Shown here: positions 27,490 through 36,306 of the stretch, piece by piece
Numbering within the stretch: position 1 is the first letter of the stretch
Layout of the letters: every line of letters starts with the position of its first letter
Source: Acidobacteriota bacterium
Lineage (GTDB): Bacteria > Acidobacteriota > Terriglobia > Acidiferrales > UBA7541
Reading direction: 5' to 3'
Assembly (NCBI GenBank): GCA_013287135.1
Contig: JABDEK010000011.1
Span: 1 to 64,000 of the forward strand
DNA length: 64,000 nucleotides
The notes under the pieces: generated by a model
Told to the model about the DNA's origin: nothing
The model's input: only the letters and a program-made list of their open reading frames with translations
Databases searched by the model: none
Made by a program: the position numbers and the translations under genes

Positions 27490-28626
27490 CTAGTTTGCGA
27501 CCACGGTAATCACGATGGCGGGATAGTTGTTGTAGACAGCATTATAATTAATTTGCCAGGAGGCACCCGCTGGCGGCGTTGGAAGGTTCAGCGTGGTGAA
27601 CGTACCGATGATACCGGCTTGGGCAACGACGACCGGAGATGTCTGACCAACGTAGGTTGTGTAACCGTTTGACATCGTAATGGTTAGTGTTCCGTCCACA
27701 TCTGCCATGCCACTCATCTCGGGGAACGCGGTCGTGAGTGGATAGTCAACTCCGAAGACTTCCATGAGATTAGATTTATTGGTCCCCGTGAAGTTGCCGC
27801 TTACCGTAAAACCATTGTAAAAAATGCTGTTCGCGTGGGTTCGAACCGGGACCATTTTGCTACCCGTGAGATTGACGTCACCAGTGATAGTACCCGAACC
27901 GTGTATTGTTCCGCCGTTAACCGAAAAGCTCGCTGCTGAAATGCTCGCAGGCCCAGTCAGTGACGTAGTGCCTTTTGTTTGAGTGTAAATCCCTGCACAA
28001 TTCAGAGTGCTGTCGCCTCCAACGTCGATGGTTCCAGTGTTAGCGATGCTGCCAACCTCGAATACGGCAGGAAAGTTTTTGACACCGGTTATGGAAATGG
28101 TTGCGGAATTCGTCAGCGTGTTAAAACTAAATGTTCCGTTGGCGTCGAACAGCCTTCCTGCCACAATCGTGTTACCGCTCACTGTAAGGGCATCTTCTTT
28201 AAAATCCAGTTTACCTTCCTTGTTCACGGTGAGAGAACCCGTGATGTCCAAGGTTTTATTGGTTTCGCTGGAAAGCGTAGATACCGCAGTTCCTTTTGTG
28301 CCTCCCAGAACAAGGGAATTGATAGTTACGTTCATGTCCAGGATCGCGTTATCTGTACCACCCGAATCAATTATTACGTTATAAACTGTAGTCCCGTCGC
28401 TGCTGTTGTTTGGAACTCCATTTGACCAATTCGCCGGATTGCTCCAACAGCCATTACTAAAGGTTCCCGCGCAAAGCGCTCCCACTCCACCCCCGGTCCA
28501 GTTGTCGTTAACCACCGTTTGGCCAAAGGCGACTGTAGGACAGAAACATGCTGCAATGGTGGCAAGAAGGAATAGCACTTTGTACGACCCGACCGAGTTC
28601 GTATCACGAAAACGTGGTGAGCGCAT
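27490..28626 (-). CDS. secreted beta-strand-repeat protein (autotransporter-passenger-like)
   Basis: A 378-residue exported protein. A signal peptide spans about residues 14-36 (FLLATIAACFCPTVAFGQ). The mature part opens with NDNWTGGGVGALCAGTFSNG and NPANWSNGVPNNSSDGTT, the WxxxxNWSxGxPN pattern common before beta-helical repeats. It then runs as short repeated beta-strand units (ITGSLTVNKEG, VSGNTIVAG, VNGGTIHGSGTITGDV). No membrane barrel or C-terminal sorting motif is visible. It is likely surface-located or released. By eye it is more AT-rich than the left-hand backbone genes, consistent with island cargo. Function unknown. Confidence 0.65.
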   Translation of the reverse strand: MRSPRFRDTNSVGSYKVLFLLATIAACFCPTVAFGQTVVNDNWTGGGVGALCAGTFSNGCWSNPANWSNGVPNNSSDGTTVYNVIIDSGGTDNAILDMNVTINSLVLGGTKGTAVSTLSSETNKTLDITGSLTVNKEGKLDFKEDALTVSGNTIVAGRLFDANGTFSFNTLTNSATISITGVKNFPAVFEVGSIANTGTIDVGGDSTLNCAGIYTQTKGTTSLTGPASISAASFSVNGGTIHGSGTITGDVNLTGSKMVPVRTHANSIFYNGFTVSGNFTGTNKSNLMEVFGVDYPLTTAFPEMSGMADVDGTLTITMSNGYTTYVGQTSPVVVAQAGIIGTFTTLNLPTPPAGASWQINYNAVYNNYPAIVITVVAN

Positions 28627-28974
28627 GCCCGTTCTCCTTTAATGGGTTCGGGAAAGGCAAAACTGCTAAAAATAAGATGAGAATAAACTATCGGATAACG
28701 TATATGTCAAGTTTATATAATTTACTTCTGCCGTTACCCAAGAAGTTCGAAACCGCTAGGCGATTTGTTCGTGGTGAATTTATCCCACTGGATTTTTAGA
28801 AATTCAGAATTCTCTCTGAACGGGAATAGACATAGAATGCAGCCCATGCCGACCTTCAAGAAGGTTGAACGAGCACAGGTCATTATCCAAGACGGACAAG
28901 AATTACACCTCAAGAAGTGTGCCAAGTGTAGGGCAGAAGGCGCAGAGCAAAGGCGGATATTTTCGTGCAGCGAG
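28627..28974. other. intergenic region between beta-repeat and kelch genes
   Basis: 348 bases between two minus-strand genes. An AT-rich stretch at 28670-28740 could hold the promoter for the beta-repeat gene. A plus-strand open frame crosses the region into the kelch gene, but it has no ribosome site and runs antisense to a clear gene. I see no RNA gene or terminator. Confidence 0.4.
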
Positions 28975-30573
28975 CTAAGGCATGTACATCCACAAATCGC
29001 TGAGGTCTCCCCTGGTTCCTCCTGCAAAACCATAGCCGCCGAAAAGCCACAGGTTTCCATTCGCATCGGTCCATGCAGCCGACCGAAGACGAGCGCCGGG
29101 AATATTTCCCGGGGCAGGCGTACCTCCAGCGCCGTATACTCCATTTTGATTACCTAATTTGGCTCCGGAGACCCACACCCATTGACCGTTGCTATATTTC
29201 CAAAGGTCGTTCAAGAAATCTTCGTTGCCTGTCGAATCGAAACCTTCTCCGCCAAAGAGCCAGAAATTTCCGGACGAAGCGACCCAGCTAACAGGATTCC
29301 CCCGCGCACCGGGCATACTCCCGTTACCATAGGTTCCCGGCTGGTTGACTTGAGAAGAACCAGACATCCACGCCCATTGGCCATTGCTGTACTTCCACAG
29401 GTCGTTGAGCAATCCGGTTCCGGCAGAACTGGCCCCACCGAAGAGCCACAGGCTTCCCGACGAATCTATCCAGCCAACTGCCCAATTCCTTGCACCAGGA
29501 ACATTTCCAGGCGCCGGTAAGCCCTGAGTGCCGTACACGCCGCTTTGGTTGGGCAAATTGGACCCAGAAACCCAAGTCCATTCACTATTGCTGTACTTCC
29601 AGAGGTCGTTGAGCTCTCCAATTGAGCCATTTGAATTAATGTCTATCCCGCCGAAGAGCCACAAATTTCCGGACGCATCAATCCAACTGATGGCGCCAGA
29701 CCGTGAACTGGGAATGTCACTCGCAGCGGGAACCCCAAGAGTGCCATACGTTCCCTGCTGCTCCGCGAGGTCAGAGCCACCCATCCAAGTCCATTCGCCA
29801 GAGCTGTACTTCCACAGGTCGTTGAGCGTCGACTCATTGCCCTTGGAATCGAAACCATATCCTCCGAAAAGCCAGAAGTCTCCGGACGTATCGGTCCAAC
29901 TGACAGCTTGGTAGCGGGCTCCGGGAATATTAGACATTGCGGAAACACCGAGAGAACCATACGTACCTATTTGGCTGCCGAGATTGGACCCGCCCATCCA
30001 TGTCCATTTACCGGCGGAGTATTCCCATAGATCGTTCAATGGAAGAAATGCCCCGGCCGAATCGAAACCGTTCCCGCCGAATAACCAGAAATTCCCGGAC
30101 GCATCGGTCCACGTGACGGGAGTTTGTCGGCCTCCGGGATTATTGTTCGCGGCGGCCACCCCCAGGGTCCCGTAGACACCACTCGTGCTTACAGTGTTGA
30201 GACCCTTCATCCATGTCCATTCGTTATGGCCGCAGTTGATTTCTATATTTGTGACGTTGGCAGTAGCTATCCCGGAGCCACCGGTCAGGCCGCAAATCTG
30301 GGTTGGGTTGGAAGGCTGCGCAGAAATCGTGACGCTATACGGACTCCCGCTGGCAACAGCGGTGGCAAACGTAAAGCTTCCGTTCGCGCTTACTGGCAGG
30401 TTGTCGTGCAGATTGTTCTGTAAAATGAGCCCGCCATCAGTGCCAGCGAGGTTTACGACAGTGACGCCGATGCTGAACGTCCTGGGTGGGGGGCTCATGC
30501 TATTGCAAGCAGCGAGAGCAGATAGGGATACCACCGGAATGATCACGGAGAAATGTTTCGAAACGACTCTCAT
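28975..30573 (-). CDS. kelch-repeat lipoprotein
   Basis: About 532 residues. ATG 30573 opens a lipoprotein signal (HFSVIIPVVSLSALAACNS, lipobox LAAC), so surface or periplasmic anchoring is expected. After an N-terminal beta domain (about 30-110) come six near-identical units of about 65 residues, each with SGNLWLFGG, LNDLWKYSNGQWTWM and GARxxxVxW. Six such units fit a closed six-bladed kelch propeller. Propellers of this kind bind carbohydrate or protein partners; none can be named. The high similarity of the repeats suggests recent internal duplication. It is divergent from the sigma-54 activator gene. Confidence 0.82.
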   Translation of the reverse strand: MRVVSKHFSVIIPVVSLSALAACNSMSPPPRTFSIGVTVVNLAGTDGGLILQNNLHDNLPVSANGSFTFATAVASGSPYSVTISAQPSNPTQICGLTGGSGIATANVTNIEINCGHNEWTWMKGLNTVSTSGVYGTLGVAAANNNPGGRQTPVTWTDASGNFWLFGGNGFDSAGAFLPLNDLWEYSAGKWTWMGGSNLGSQIGTYGSLGVSAMSNIPGARYQAVSWTDTSGDFWLFGGYGFDSKGNESTLNDLWKYSSGEWTWMGGSDLAEQQGTYGTLGVPAASDIPSSRSGAISWIDASGNLWLFGGIDINSNGSIGELNDLWKYSNSEWTWVSGSNLPNQSGVYGTQGLPAPGNVPGARNWAVGWIDSSGSLWLFGGASSAGTGLLNDLWKYSNGQWAWMSGSSQVNQPGTYGNGSMPGARGNPVSWVASSGNFWLFGGEGFDSTGNEDFLNDLWKYSNGQWVWVSGAKLGNQNGVYGAGGTPAPGNIPGARLRSAAWTDANGNLWLFGGYGFAGGTRGDLSDLWMYMP

Positions 30574-30855
30574 AACGGGGCCTTCTCCTCTGCCACGGCA
30601 GGAACCCTCTGAGTGATGTGCCACGTGTAAAACACAGGATCATTCACGCACGAGGGAGATTAACAGACTAGAATGATGACGCAGGGGTACATAGCCTGTG
30701 CTGTGCCATAGCCGATACTATCAACCGCCATCAAAACGCTGGCTCGACGTACTAAGTCCTGACAAGTCGACTAAAATCAGGGCTTAGATCGTCCGAAATT
30801 AATGCGCGAATTCGGTCGAGCCTGCGATAGATCTTGAAGGGTTTTGAATTGCGCG

Positions 30856-33552
30856 ATGGACTATAATCCGGGAATGGCATCCGCAGGGCAGAGTACCGAG
30901 CGGGCTCGGCAGGCGCAAGACGTTGACGCCATTCCCACTCTGGCGTGGTCGGCTCGTCCCGACGGCTCCGCTGAATTCCTCAATCGGCGCTGGCTGGATT
31001 ACACCGGGCTCTCGGCACAAGAAGCATCGGATTGGGGCTGGACTGCGGCGCTTCACATAGAAGACCGCGACAGGCTCATGGTTTTTTGGCGGCACTCGCT
31101 GGATTCTGGCGAGGCCGGTGAGATTGAAGCACGCCTGCGCCGCTACGATGGAGACTATCGTTGGTTCCTGTTCCGTATAGAGCCCGTACGCGACAATCAC
31201 GGCGGCATCCTCAAATGGTATGGCGCCAATACTGATATCGAGGATCGCAAGCGCGCCGAGGCACTACTGGCCGCCGAGAAACGGACCCTGGAAATGATCG
31301 CCAGCGGGGATCGCCTGGCAGATATCCTGGCAAGGTTGTGCGAAACGATCGATGCTCAGGCCAGTAACATCAAGTCCGCGGTAATGCTGATGGACGCGGA
31401 CGGCATGCACCTTCGGCCCGCAGCCGGTCCTCGACTTCCCAAGGGCTGGGTTGAGGCCATCACTCCATTAAAGATTGGCCCTTGTATAGGTTCTTGCGGT
31501 ACTGCCGCGTCTCGGAAGCAGCGGGTGATCGTTTCCGACATTGCAACAGACCCCTTATGGGCTAACTACCGAGACCTTGCTTTGAGTCACGGCTTGCGCG
31601 CCGCGTGGTCTCAGCCACTACTCTCCAAAAATCAAGAAATTCTTGGCACCTTCTGTGTTTCCTATACGGAGCCTCGTACCCCTAACGAGACTGATCTGCA
31701 ACTAATCGAAGGCGCGGGCCACATCGCCGTAATCGCCATCGAGGGAGAGCGATCGCAGGAAGCATTGAGAAGCGCCTTTGAGGAGATCCGGAACTCGGAA
31801 AAGAAACTTCGGAAGATCATCGACACGATCCCGACACTCGCGTGGTGTAGCTTGCCGGATGGTACGGGAATATTTTGGAACCGGCGATGGCATGAGTATA
31901 CGGGCTTATCCCTTGAAGTAGTTCGCGGCTGGGGATGGCAGGATGCCATTCACCCGGAGGACTTGAAGGAAATAACAGATAAGTGGCTGGGATTTTTGGC
32001 CTCTGGCCAGCCGGGCGAAGTCGAGGGAAGGCTGCGTCGATTCGACGGGACGTATCGATGGTTCTTGTTTCGGGCTGAGCCATTGCGGGACGAATCGGGC
32101 GATATTGTCAACTGGTATGGAACGGATGCTGACATCGATGACCTTAAACGCGCTGAAGCTAAGCTCCGACAGGATGAGGAAGAGCTTCGGCGCATGACCG
32201 ATGCAATTCCACACACGATCTTTGTCTTGGATCCGAAGGGGAAAGCCATTTACGCAAATCGCGTGGCGCTTGAATATACCGGACGGTCACTCGACGATGT
32301 GCAAGCCGACGATTTTCGGGCGAGTGTTCTGCATCCTGATGACGTTCGGAGATTTTGCGAGGAACGTCACAAAGCTCTCTCCGGTACGGCTCCATTCGAA
32401 AACGAGCAACGGACTCTGGGAAAGGATGGTAAGTATCGGTGGTTCCTGTTCCGGTATAACCCGTTACTGGACCAGAGCGGACAAGTCATTCGGTGGTATG
32501 TAACAGGGACTGACATCGACGATCGTAAGCGCGCCGAAGACAGCATGAGAAACGAAACCGTCGCGTTGCGCGAGGAAATCGTGCGCTCGTCCATGTTTGA
32601 GGAAATTGTTGGTTCCTCCGAGACGCTGCGCATAGTGTTGGCGCAGGTTTCTAGAGTAGCTCCCACGGATTCGACGGTTCTCATCCAGGGTGAGACTGGA
32701 ACCGGCAAAGAGCTGATCGCCCGTGCGATTCATAATCGGTCCAAGCGCGCGAACCGCGCTTTCATTCGTGTCAACTGCGGTGCGATTCCGCCTTCGTTGA
32801 TTGCTTCTGAACTGTTCGGACACGAAAAAGGTTCATTCACCGGAGCATTGCAGAGACGTCTAGGACGTTTCGAATCAGCCGACGGCGGGACGATTTTCTT
32901 GGATGAGATCGGAGAACTGCCCCCAGAGACACAAGTCGCCTTGCTGCGGGTTCTCCAAGAGCGGGAATTTGAGCGTGTCGGCGGGAATCAGCCGATTCTG
33001 GTTGACATACGAGTGTTGACAGCCACCAACAAAGATCTGAGTGCTGCAGTCGCTGAGGGTTCGTTCCGCGCGGATTTGTTCTATCGACTCAACGTTTTCC
33101 CGATTAAAGTGCCGGCACTTCGTGATCGAGTGAACGACATCCCGTTATTGGTGGAATACCTGGTAGACCGCTACGCCAAGAAGGCCGGTAAGAGAATTCG
33201 AAGTATAAGCAAGGGCACGCTGAATTTGTTCCAACGCTACGACTGGCCCGGTAACATCCGCGAATTGCAAAATGTGATCGAGCGGGCAGTGATACTTTGC
33301 GACGGGGAAATCTTTTGTGTTGATGCCAGCTGGCTTACGCCGGTCGCTCCCAAGACAGCTGCCTCGAGCGTTCCACTGATCGAAGATCTTGCCGAGCGCG
33401 AGAAAGTGATGATCGAAAACGCGCTGCGTGAGTCGGGCGGCTTGATCTCTGGCCCGACGGGAGCCGCTACGAAACTGGGATTGCCGAGACAGACGCTAGA
33501 ATCAAAGATTAGAAAGCTGGGAATCGGCCGGCGTCGCCTCAAGACCCCGTAG
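30856..33552 (+). CDS. sigma-54-dependent activator with PAS-GAF-PAS-PAS sensor
   Basis: About 898 residues, cytoplasmic. Three PAS domains share the pattern PTLAW, NRRWxxYTGLS, YRWFLFR and WYGxxxDIxDxKRAE at about 20-140, 320-440 and 445-560. A GAF domain lies between the first two (about 150-300). The AAA+ domain has Walker A GETGTGKE, the sigma-54 contact loop as GSFTGA, Walker B IFLDEIGE and the R-finger region. A Fis-type HTH closes the protein (ATKLGLPRQTLESKIRKLG). ATG 30856 is used; a TTG at 30844 is possible. With no receiver domain, it should sense a ligand or redox signal directly. A good -24/-12 promoter lies 190 bases after its stop. Confidence 0.9.
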   Translation: MDYNPGMASAGQSTERARQAQDVDAIPTLAWSARPDGSAEFLNRRWLDYTGLSAQEASDWGWTAALHIEDRDRLMVFWRHSLDSGEAGEIEARLRRYDGDYRWFLFRIEPVRDNHGGILKWYGANTDIEDRKRAEALLAAEKRTLEMIASGDRLADILARLCETIDAQASNIKSAVMLMDADGMHLRPAAGPRLPKGWVEAITPLKIGPCIGSCGTAASRKQRVIVSDIATDPLWANYRDLALSHGLRAAWSQPLLSKNQEILGTFCVSYTEPRTPNETDLQLIEGAGHIAVIAIEGERSQEALRSAFEEIRNSEKKLRKIIDTIPTLAWCSLPDGTGIFWNRRWHEYTGLSLEVVRGWGWQDAIHPEDLKEITDKWLGFLASGQPGEVEGRLRRFDGTYRWFLFRAEPLRDESGDIVNWYGTDADIDDLKRAEAKLRQDEEELRRMTDAIPHTIFVLDPKGKAIYANRVALEYTGRSLDDVQADDFRASVLHPDDVRRFCEERHKALSGTAPFENEQRTLGKDGKYRWFLFRYNPLLDQSGQVIRWYVTGTDIDDRKRAEDSMRNETVALREEIVRSSMFEEIVGSSETLRIVLAQVSRVAPTDSTVLIQGETGTGKELIARAIHNRSKRANRAFIRVNCGAIPPSLIASELFGHEKGSFTGALQRRLGRFESADGGTIFLDEIGELPPETQVALLRVLQEREFERVGGNQPILVDIRVLTATNKDLSAAVAEGSFRADLFYRLNVFPIKVPALRDRVNDIPLLVEYLVDRYAKKAGKRIRSISKGTLNLFQRYDWPGNIRELQNVIERAVILCDGEIFCVDASWLTPVAPKTAASSVPLIEDLAEREKVMIENALRESGGLISGPTGAATKLGLPRQTLESKIRKLGIGRRRLKTP

Positions 33553-33683
33553 TTTCCCAATCAGATTTGCGAGCTTTTCTTCATTGGCAGCCCGCGCTTC
33601 GATTCCTGCCCGATTTCAACAAGCTTAGACAGCTTCTCCCGTGCGATAGCGACCCCCGCGGCGTGATGCTGAGTTTTCAGCGC

Positions 33684-33703
33684 CACGCCGAAATTACGGC
33701 GTG
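33684..33703. terminator. hairpin after the sigma-54 activator gene
   Basis: A perfect seven-base stem CACGCCG / CGGCGTG with a six-base loop, 130 bases past the activator stop and before the STAS gene promoter. There is no clear T-run on either side, so it may be a weak or Rho-linked terminator or merely a structural element. Confidence 0.3.
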
Positions 33704-33743
33704 ACTTCAAAACCTAAATATCAACGATTCAAGTAATTACAAA

Positions 33744-33759
33744 CGGCGCTGGTATTGCA
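33744..33759 (+). promoter_or_regulatory. sigma-54 (-24/-12) promoter
   Basis: CGGCGCTGGTATTGCA aligns to the consensus TGGCACG-N4-TTGCW with the essential GG and GC exactly ten bases apart and a complete TTGCA -12 element. Transcription would start near 33770, 25 bases before the STAS gene. It lies directly downstream of a sigma-54 activator gene, which is its obvious regulator. Confidence 0.6.
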
Positions 33760-33794
33760 ATCTATGGGGGTGTGAAACGAGCGTCGGGTCGAGC

Positions 33795-34076
33795 ATGACC
33801 TTGAGGATCGAAAGGTGTTCCGAAGCACACAGCACCACCATTCGACTCATCGGGCGGATGCAGGCACAACATTTGGCGGAACTGGAGATGCAGATTAGGG
33901 AGAGTGGATCGAAGGTGGCCTTGGATTTGGAGGAAGTGGACTTGGTCGATGTTGAGGTTGTTCGCTTCCTGGGGATGTGTGAAACACAAGGAGTCACACT
34001 GCTCAACTGTTCGCCCTACATACGCGACTGGATCGGCAAAGAACGATTAGAGAAACAGGAGAATAACGATGGCTAA
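33795..34076 (+). CDS. STAS-domain protein
   Basis: A 93-residue protein matching the STAS / anti-sigma-factor-antagonist fold: TTIRLIGRMQAQHLAELEMQ, then SKVALDLEEVDLVDVEVVRFL, where the conserved Ser/Thr phosphorylation site of SpoIIAA proteins is replaced by acidic or hydrophobic residues (DLVDVEV). It may therefore be a non-phosphorylatable STAS protein. Its end overlaps the next SDR gene by eight bases, so they are co-translated. It follows the sigma-54 promoter directly. The role could be partner-switching or lipid/ligand binding. Confidence 0.65.
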   Translation: MTLRIERCSEAHSTTIRLIGRMQAQHLAELEMQIRESGSKVALDLEEVDLVDVEVVRFLGMCETQGVTLLNCSPYIRDWIGKERLEKQENNDG

Positions 34077-34812
34077 GAAACTGGAGGGAAGGATTGCACT
34101 TGTTACGGGCGGCTCGCGCGGCATTGGTGCGGCAATCGCTAAGCGTTTAGCTGCGGACGGAGCGAACGTGGCCATCACCTATACGAAAGGTGCCGATGCG
34201 GCTGCGTCGGTGGTTAAGGAAATTGAACGCGCTGGCCAAAAGGCGATCGCAATTCGGGCGGACGCCGCGGATGCCAACGCCGTCAACGCCGCGGTCGAAA
34301 AGACTGTCGGGGCCTTCGGTCGGATCGACATCCTGGTGAACAGTGCTGGCACAGCCATCCCCAAGACGTTCGAGGAGACTACGCTGGAGGAGATGGATCG
34401 CGTCATTGACGTCAACATCCGCGGCACCTTCGTCGCCACGCAAGCGGCGCTGAAGCACATGAGGAACGGTGGTCGCATCATTATGATCGGTTCGTCCGTA
34501 GGCGAGCATGTCGTGGTTCCCGGCCTAGTGCCCTACTCGGCTACAAAGGGAGCCGTCAAGATGTTCACCCAAGGCTTGTCCAGAGAGGTCGGGTCCCGAG
34601 GCATCACCGTCAACAACGTGCAGCCAGGTCCGATTGACACGGATTTGAATCCCGCCACCGGCGATTGGGCGGTACCGCAGAAGGCCGCCACAGCACTCGA
34701 CCGCTACGGGCACGTCGATGAGGTCGCCGCGCTGGTAGCATTTGTCGCCGGTCCGGAGTCCTCGTACATTACCGGGGCAAATCTTACCGTGGATGGCGGA
34801 ATGAATGCCTGA
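34069..34812 (+). CDS. SDR-family oxidoreductase (FabG-like)
   Basis: A classical short-chain dehydrogenase, 247 residues. Cofactor motif TGGSRGIGAAIAKRL, structural NSAG, catalytic Ser in IIMIGSSVGE and Tyr/Lys in YSATKGAVK, with the C-terminal NLTVDGGMNA. An Arg/Lys after the Gly-rich loop and ITYTKG suggest NADPH preference. It overlaps the STAS gene and has AGGAGAA before its ATG. It reduces or oxidises an unknown carbonyl/alcohol. The surrounding genes (ene-reductase, 6-phosphogluconate dehydrogenase, other reductases) suggest an NADPH-linked reductive programme. Confidence 0.88.
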   Translation: MAKKLEGRIALVTGGSRGIGAAIAKRLAADGANVAITYTKGADAAASVVKEIERAGQKAIAIRADAADANAVNAAVEKTVGAFGRIDILVNSAGTAIPKTFEETTLEEMDRVIDVNIRGTFVATQAALKHMRNGGRIIMIGSSVGEHVVVPGLVPYSATKGAVKMFTQGLSREVGSRGITVNNVQPGPIDTDLNPATGDWAVPQKAATALDRYGHVDEVAALVAFVAGPESSYITGANLTVDGGMNA

Positions 34813-35076
34813 ACCGACGCACACGAAGGCCAGCTGCGAGTCTCGGCGATGTGATTCCGCAGGACGGGAAGGGCCGTTTCAATTGCGAGACCGAAGGCAT
34901 GATCCGTCCGCAATACCTATCAAGTGGTGGGTGTCCGAAGGCTAATGTGGTGGAGAAACACAGCATCTCTTCTGAGTTAGCACAGAAACTGCAAGGATAA
35001 AGCCGTGGGGAAAGTTAGAGAACTTGGTGGTGCGTGGCTTCTCTTTAGTAGAAGGAGTCTGAGAGAGTCGAGATTC

Positions 35077-36213
35077 ATGAAAACATTGATTACAAATAAG
35101 CTATTCACACCAATTCAAGTCGGATCCATGGAACTGAAGCACCGCGTGGTGATGGCCCCGCTCACTCGCTCGCGGTCCGTTCAGCCGGGGAATATTCCGG
35201 GTGACCTCATGCTCGAATACTATTCGCAACGGGCGTCGGACGGTGGCCTCATAGTTTCTGAAGGGACATCGATTTCAATCGCAGGCGGAGGGTGGTTTGG
35301 AGCCCCCGGCTTGTATTCCGACGAGCAGGTCGCGGGGTGGAGGAGAATCACGGACGCCGTTCATGGGAAACGCGGGCACATGTTCTCCCAACTGTGGCAT
35401 ACGGGGCGTGCTGCGCATGTGGACTCGACGAACGGCAACACCCCTGTCAGCTCTTCCGTCAACCCCGAGTATTGGCAGGATCCAACGATAAAAACCTCCA
35501 CGCCCCACGGTTGGCTACAGCCTTCGCCTCACCGGGCGCTTGAAATCAGAGAAATCCCGGGCATTATCGTGGATTATCGCAAAGCCGCTGCGCGCGCTAA
35601 GGCGGCGGGTTTTGACGGCGTTGAGCTTCACGCGGGTAACGGCTACCTGCCTGATCAATTTCTGCAGGATGGCATCAATAAGCGAACCGATATATACGGT
35701 GGTTCGATCGAAAATCGATCCCGCTTCTTGCTTCAAGTGGTTGAAGCACTGGTTTCCGTGTGGGGCGGCAACCGTGTCGCGGTGCGCATCGCACCGAGCG
35801 GAACTTGGAATGGAGTATCGGATAGCAATCCGTCCGCGCTGTTTGACTACGTGGCAAAGCAACTAACCCACTTTGGACTTGCGTACTTGCACATCATCGA
35901 ACCGCGCATCAAAGGGAACGTGCTGATCGCCGAGGGCCAAGGGCCCATTGCGACCGCGAGGCTGCGAAAGATATTCACGGGAACGATTATTGCGGCGGGG
36001 GGTTTTGAACCGGACACTGCCGAGGCTGCTGTTCGAGATGGCTATGCGGATTTGGTCGCCTTTGGACGGCATTTCCTCGCGAATCCCGACTTGCCAAAGC
36101 GCATCAGGCTCGGGCTGCCTCTGAATGCGTACGATCGGGCCACGTTTTACACTTTCGACGCTCGCGGCTACACCGACTATCCGTTCTACGAAGGGCGAAT
36201 CGCAGTCGCATGA
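35077..36213 (+). CDS. Old Yellow Enzyme family ene-reductase (NemA-like)
   Basis: A 378-residue FMN protein. Features: LFTPIQVGSMELKHRVVMAP at the start, MAPLTRSRS, the active-site substrate-binding HxxN pair represented around FSQLWHTGRAAHVD, and later FDGVELHAGNGYLPDQFLQ and YGGSIENRSRF. It reduces alkenes, nitro compounds or maleimides using NAD(P)H. ATG 35077 is chosen because the family N-terminus begins there; a GTG at 35005 would add 24 unrelated residues. It lies 265 bases after the SDR gene and may be in the same sigma-54-controlled run. Confidence 0.9.
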   Translation: MKTLITNKLFTPIQVGSMELKHRVVMAPLTRSRSVQPGNIPGDLMLEYYSQRASDGGLIVSEGTSISIAGGGWFGAPGLYSDEQVAGWRRITDAVHGKRGHMFSQLWHTGRAAHVDSTNGNTPVSSSVNPEYWQDPTIKTSTPHGWLQPSPHRALEIREIPGIIVDYRKAAARAKAAGFDGVELHAGNGYLPDQFLQDGINKRTDIYGGSIENRSRFLLQVVEALVSVWGGNRVAVRIAPSGTWNGVSDSNPSALFDYVAKQLTHFGLAYLHIIEPRIKGNVLIAEGQGPIATARLRKIFTGTIIAAGGFEPDTAEAAVRDGYADLVAFGRHFLANPDLPKRIRLGLPLNAYDRATFYTFDARGYTDYPFYEGRIAVA

Positions 36214-36306
36214 GTACTACGCATTTCTCAGAGGCGAGCACGGGAGGCTGGTGACCCTTTGTTCGAAAGACCGGACTGGGCGAAATCTTGTCTAGGGGGT
36301 GAATTC

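Noticed and set aside
28765-29157. Plus-strand frame with Cys motifs (CAKC) next to the kelch gene
   Set aside because: It runs antisense into a clear kelch-repeat gene and has no ribosome site; the Cys pair alone is not enough.
34890-34945. Second sigma-54 promoter before the ene-reductase gene
   Set aside because: A GG-N10-GC pair exists in this region but the -12 element lacks TTGC, so the match is too weak.
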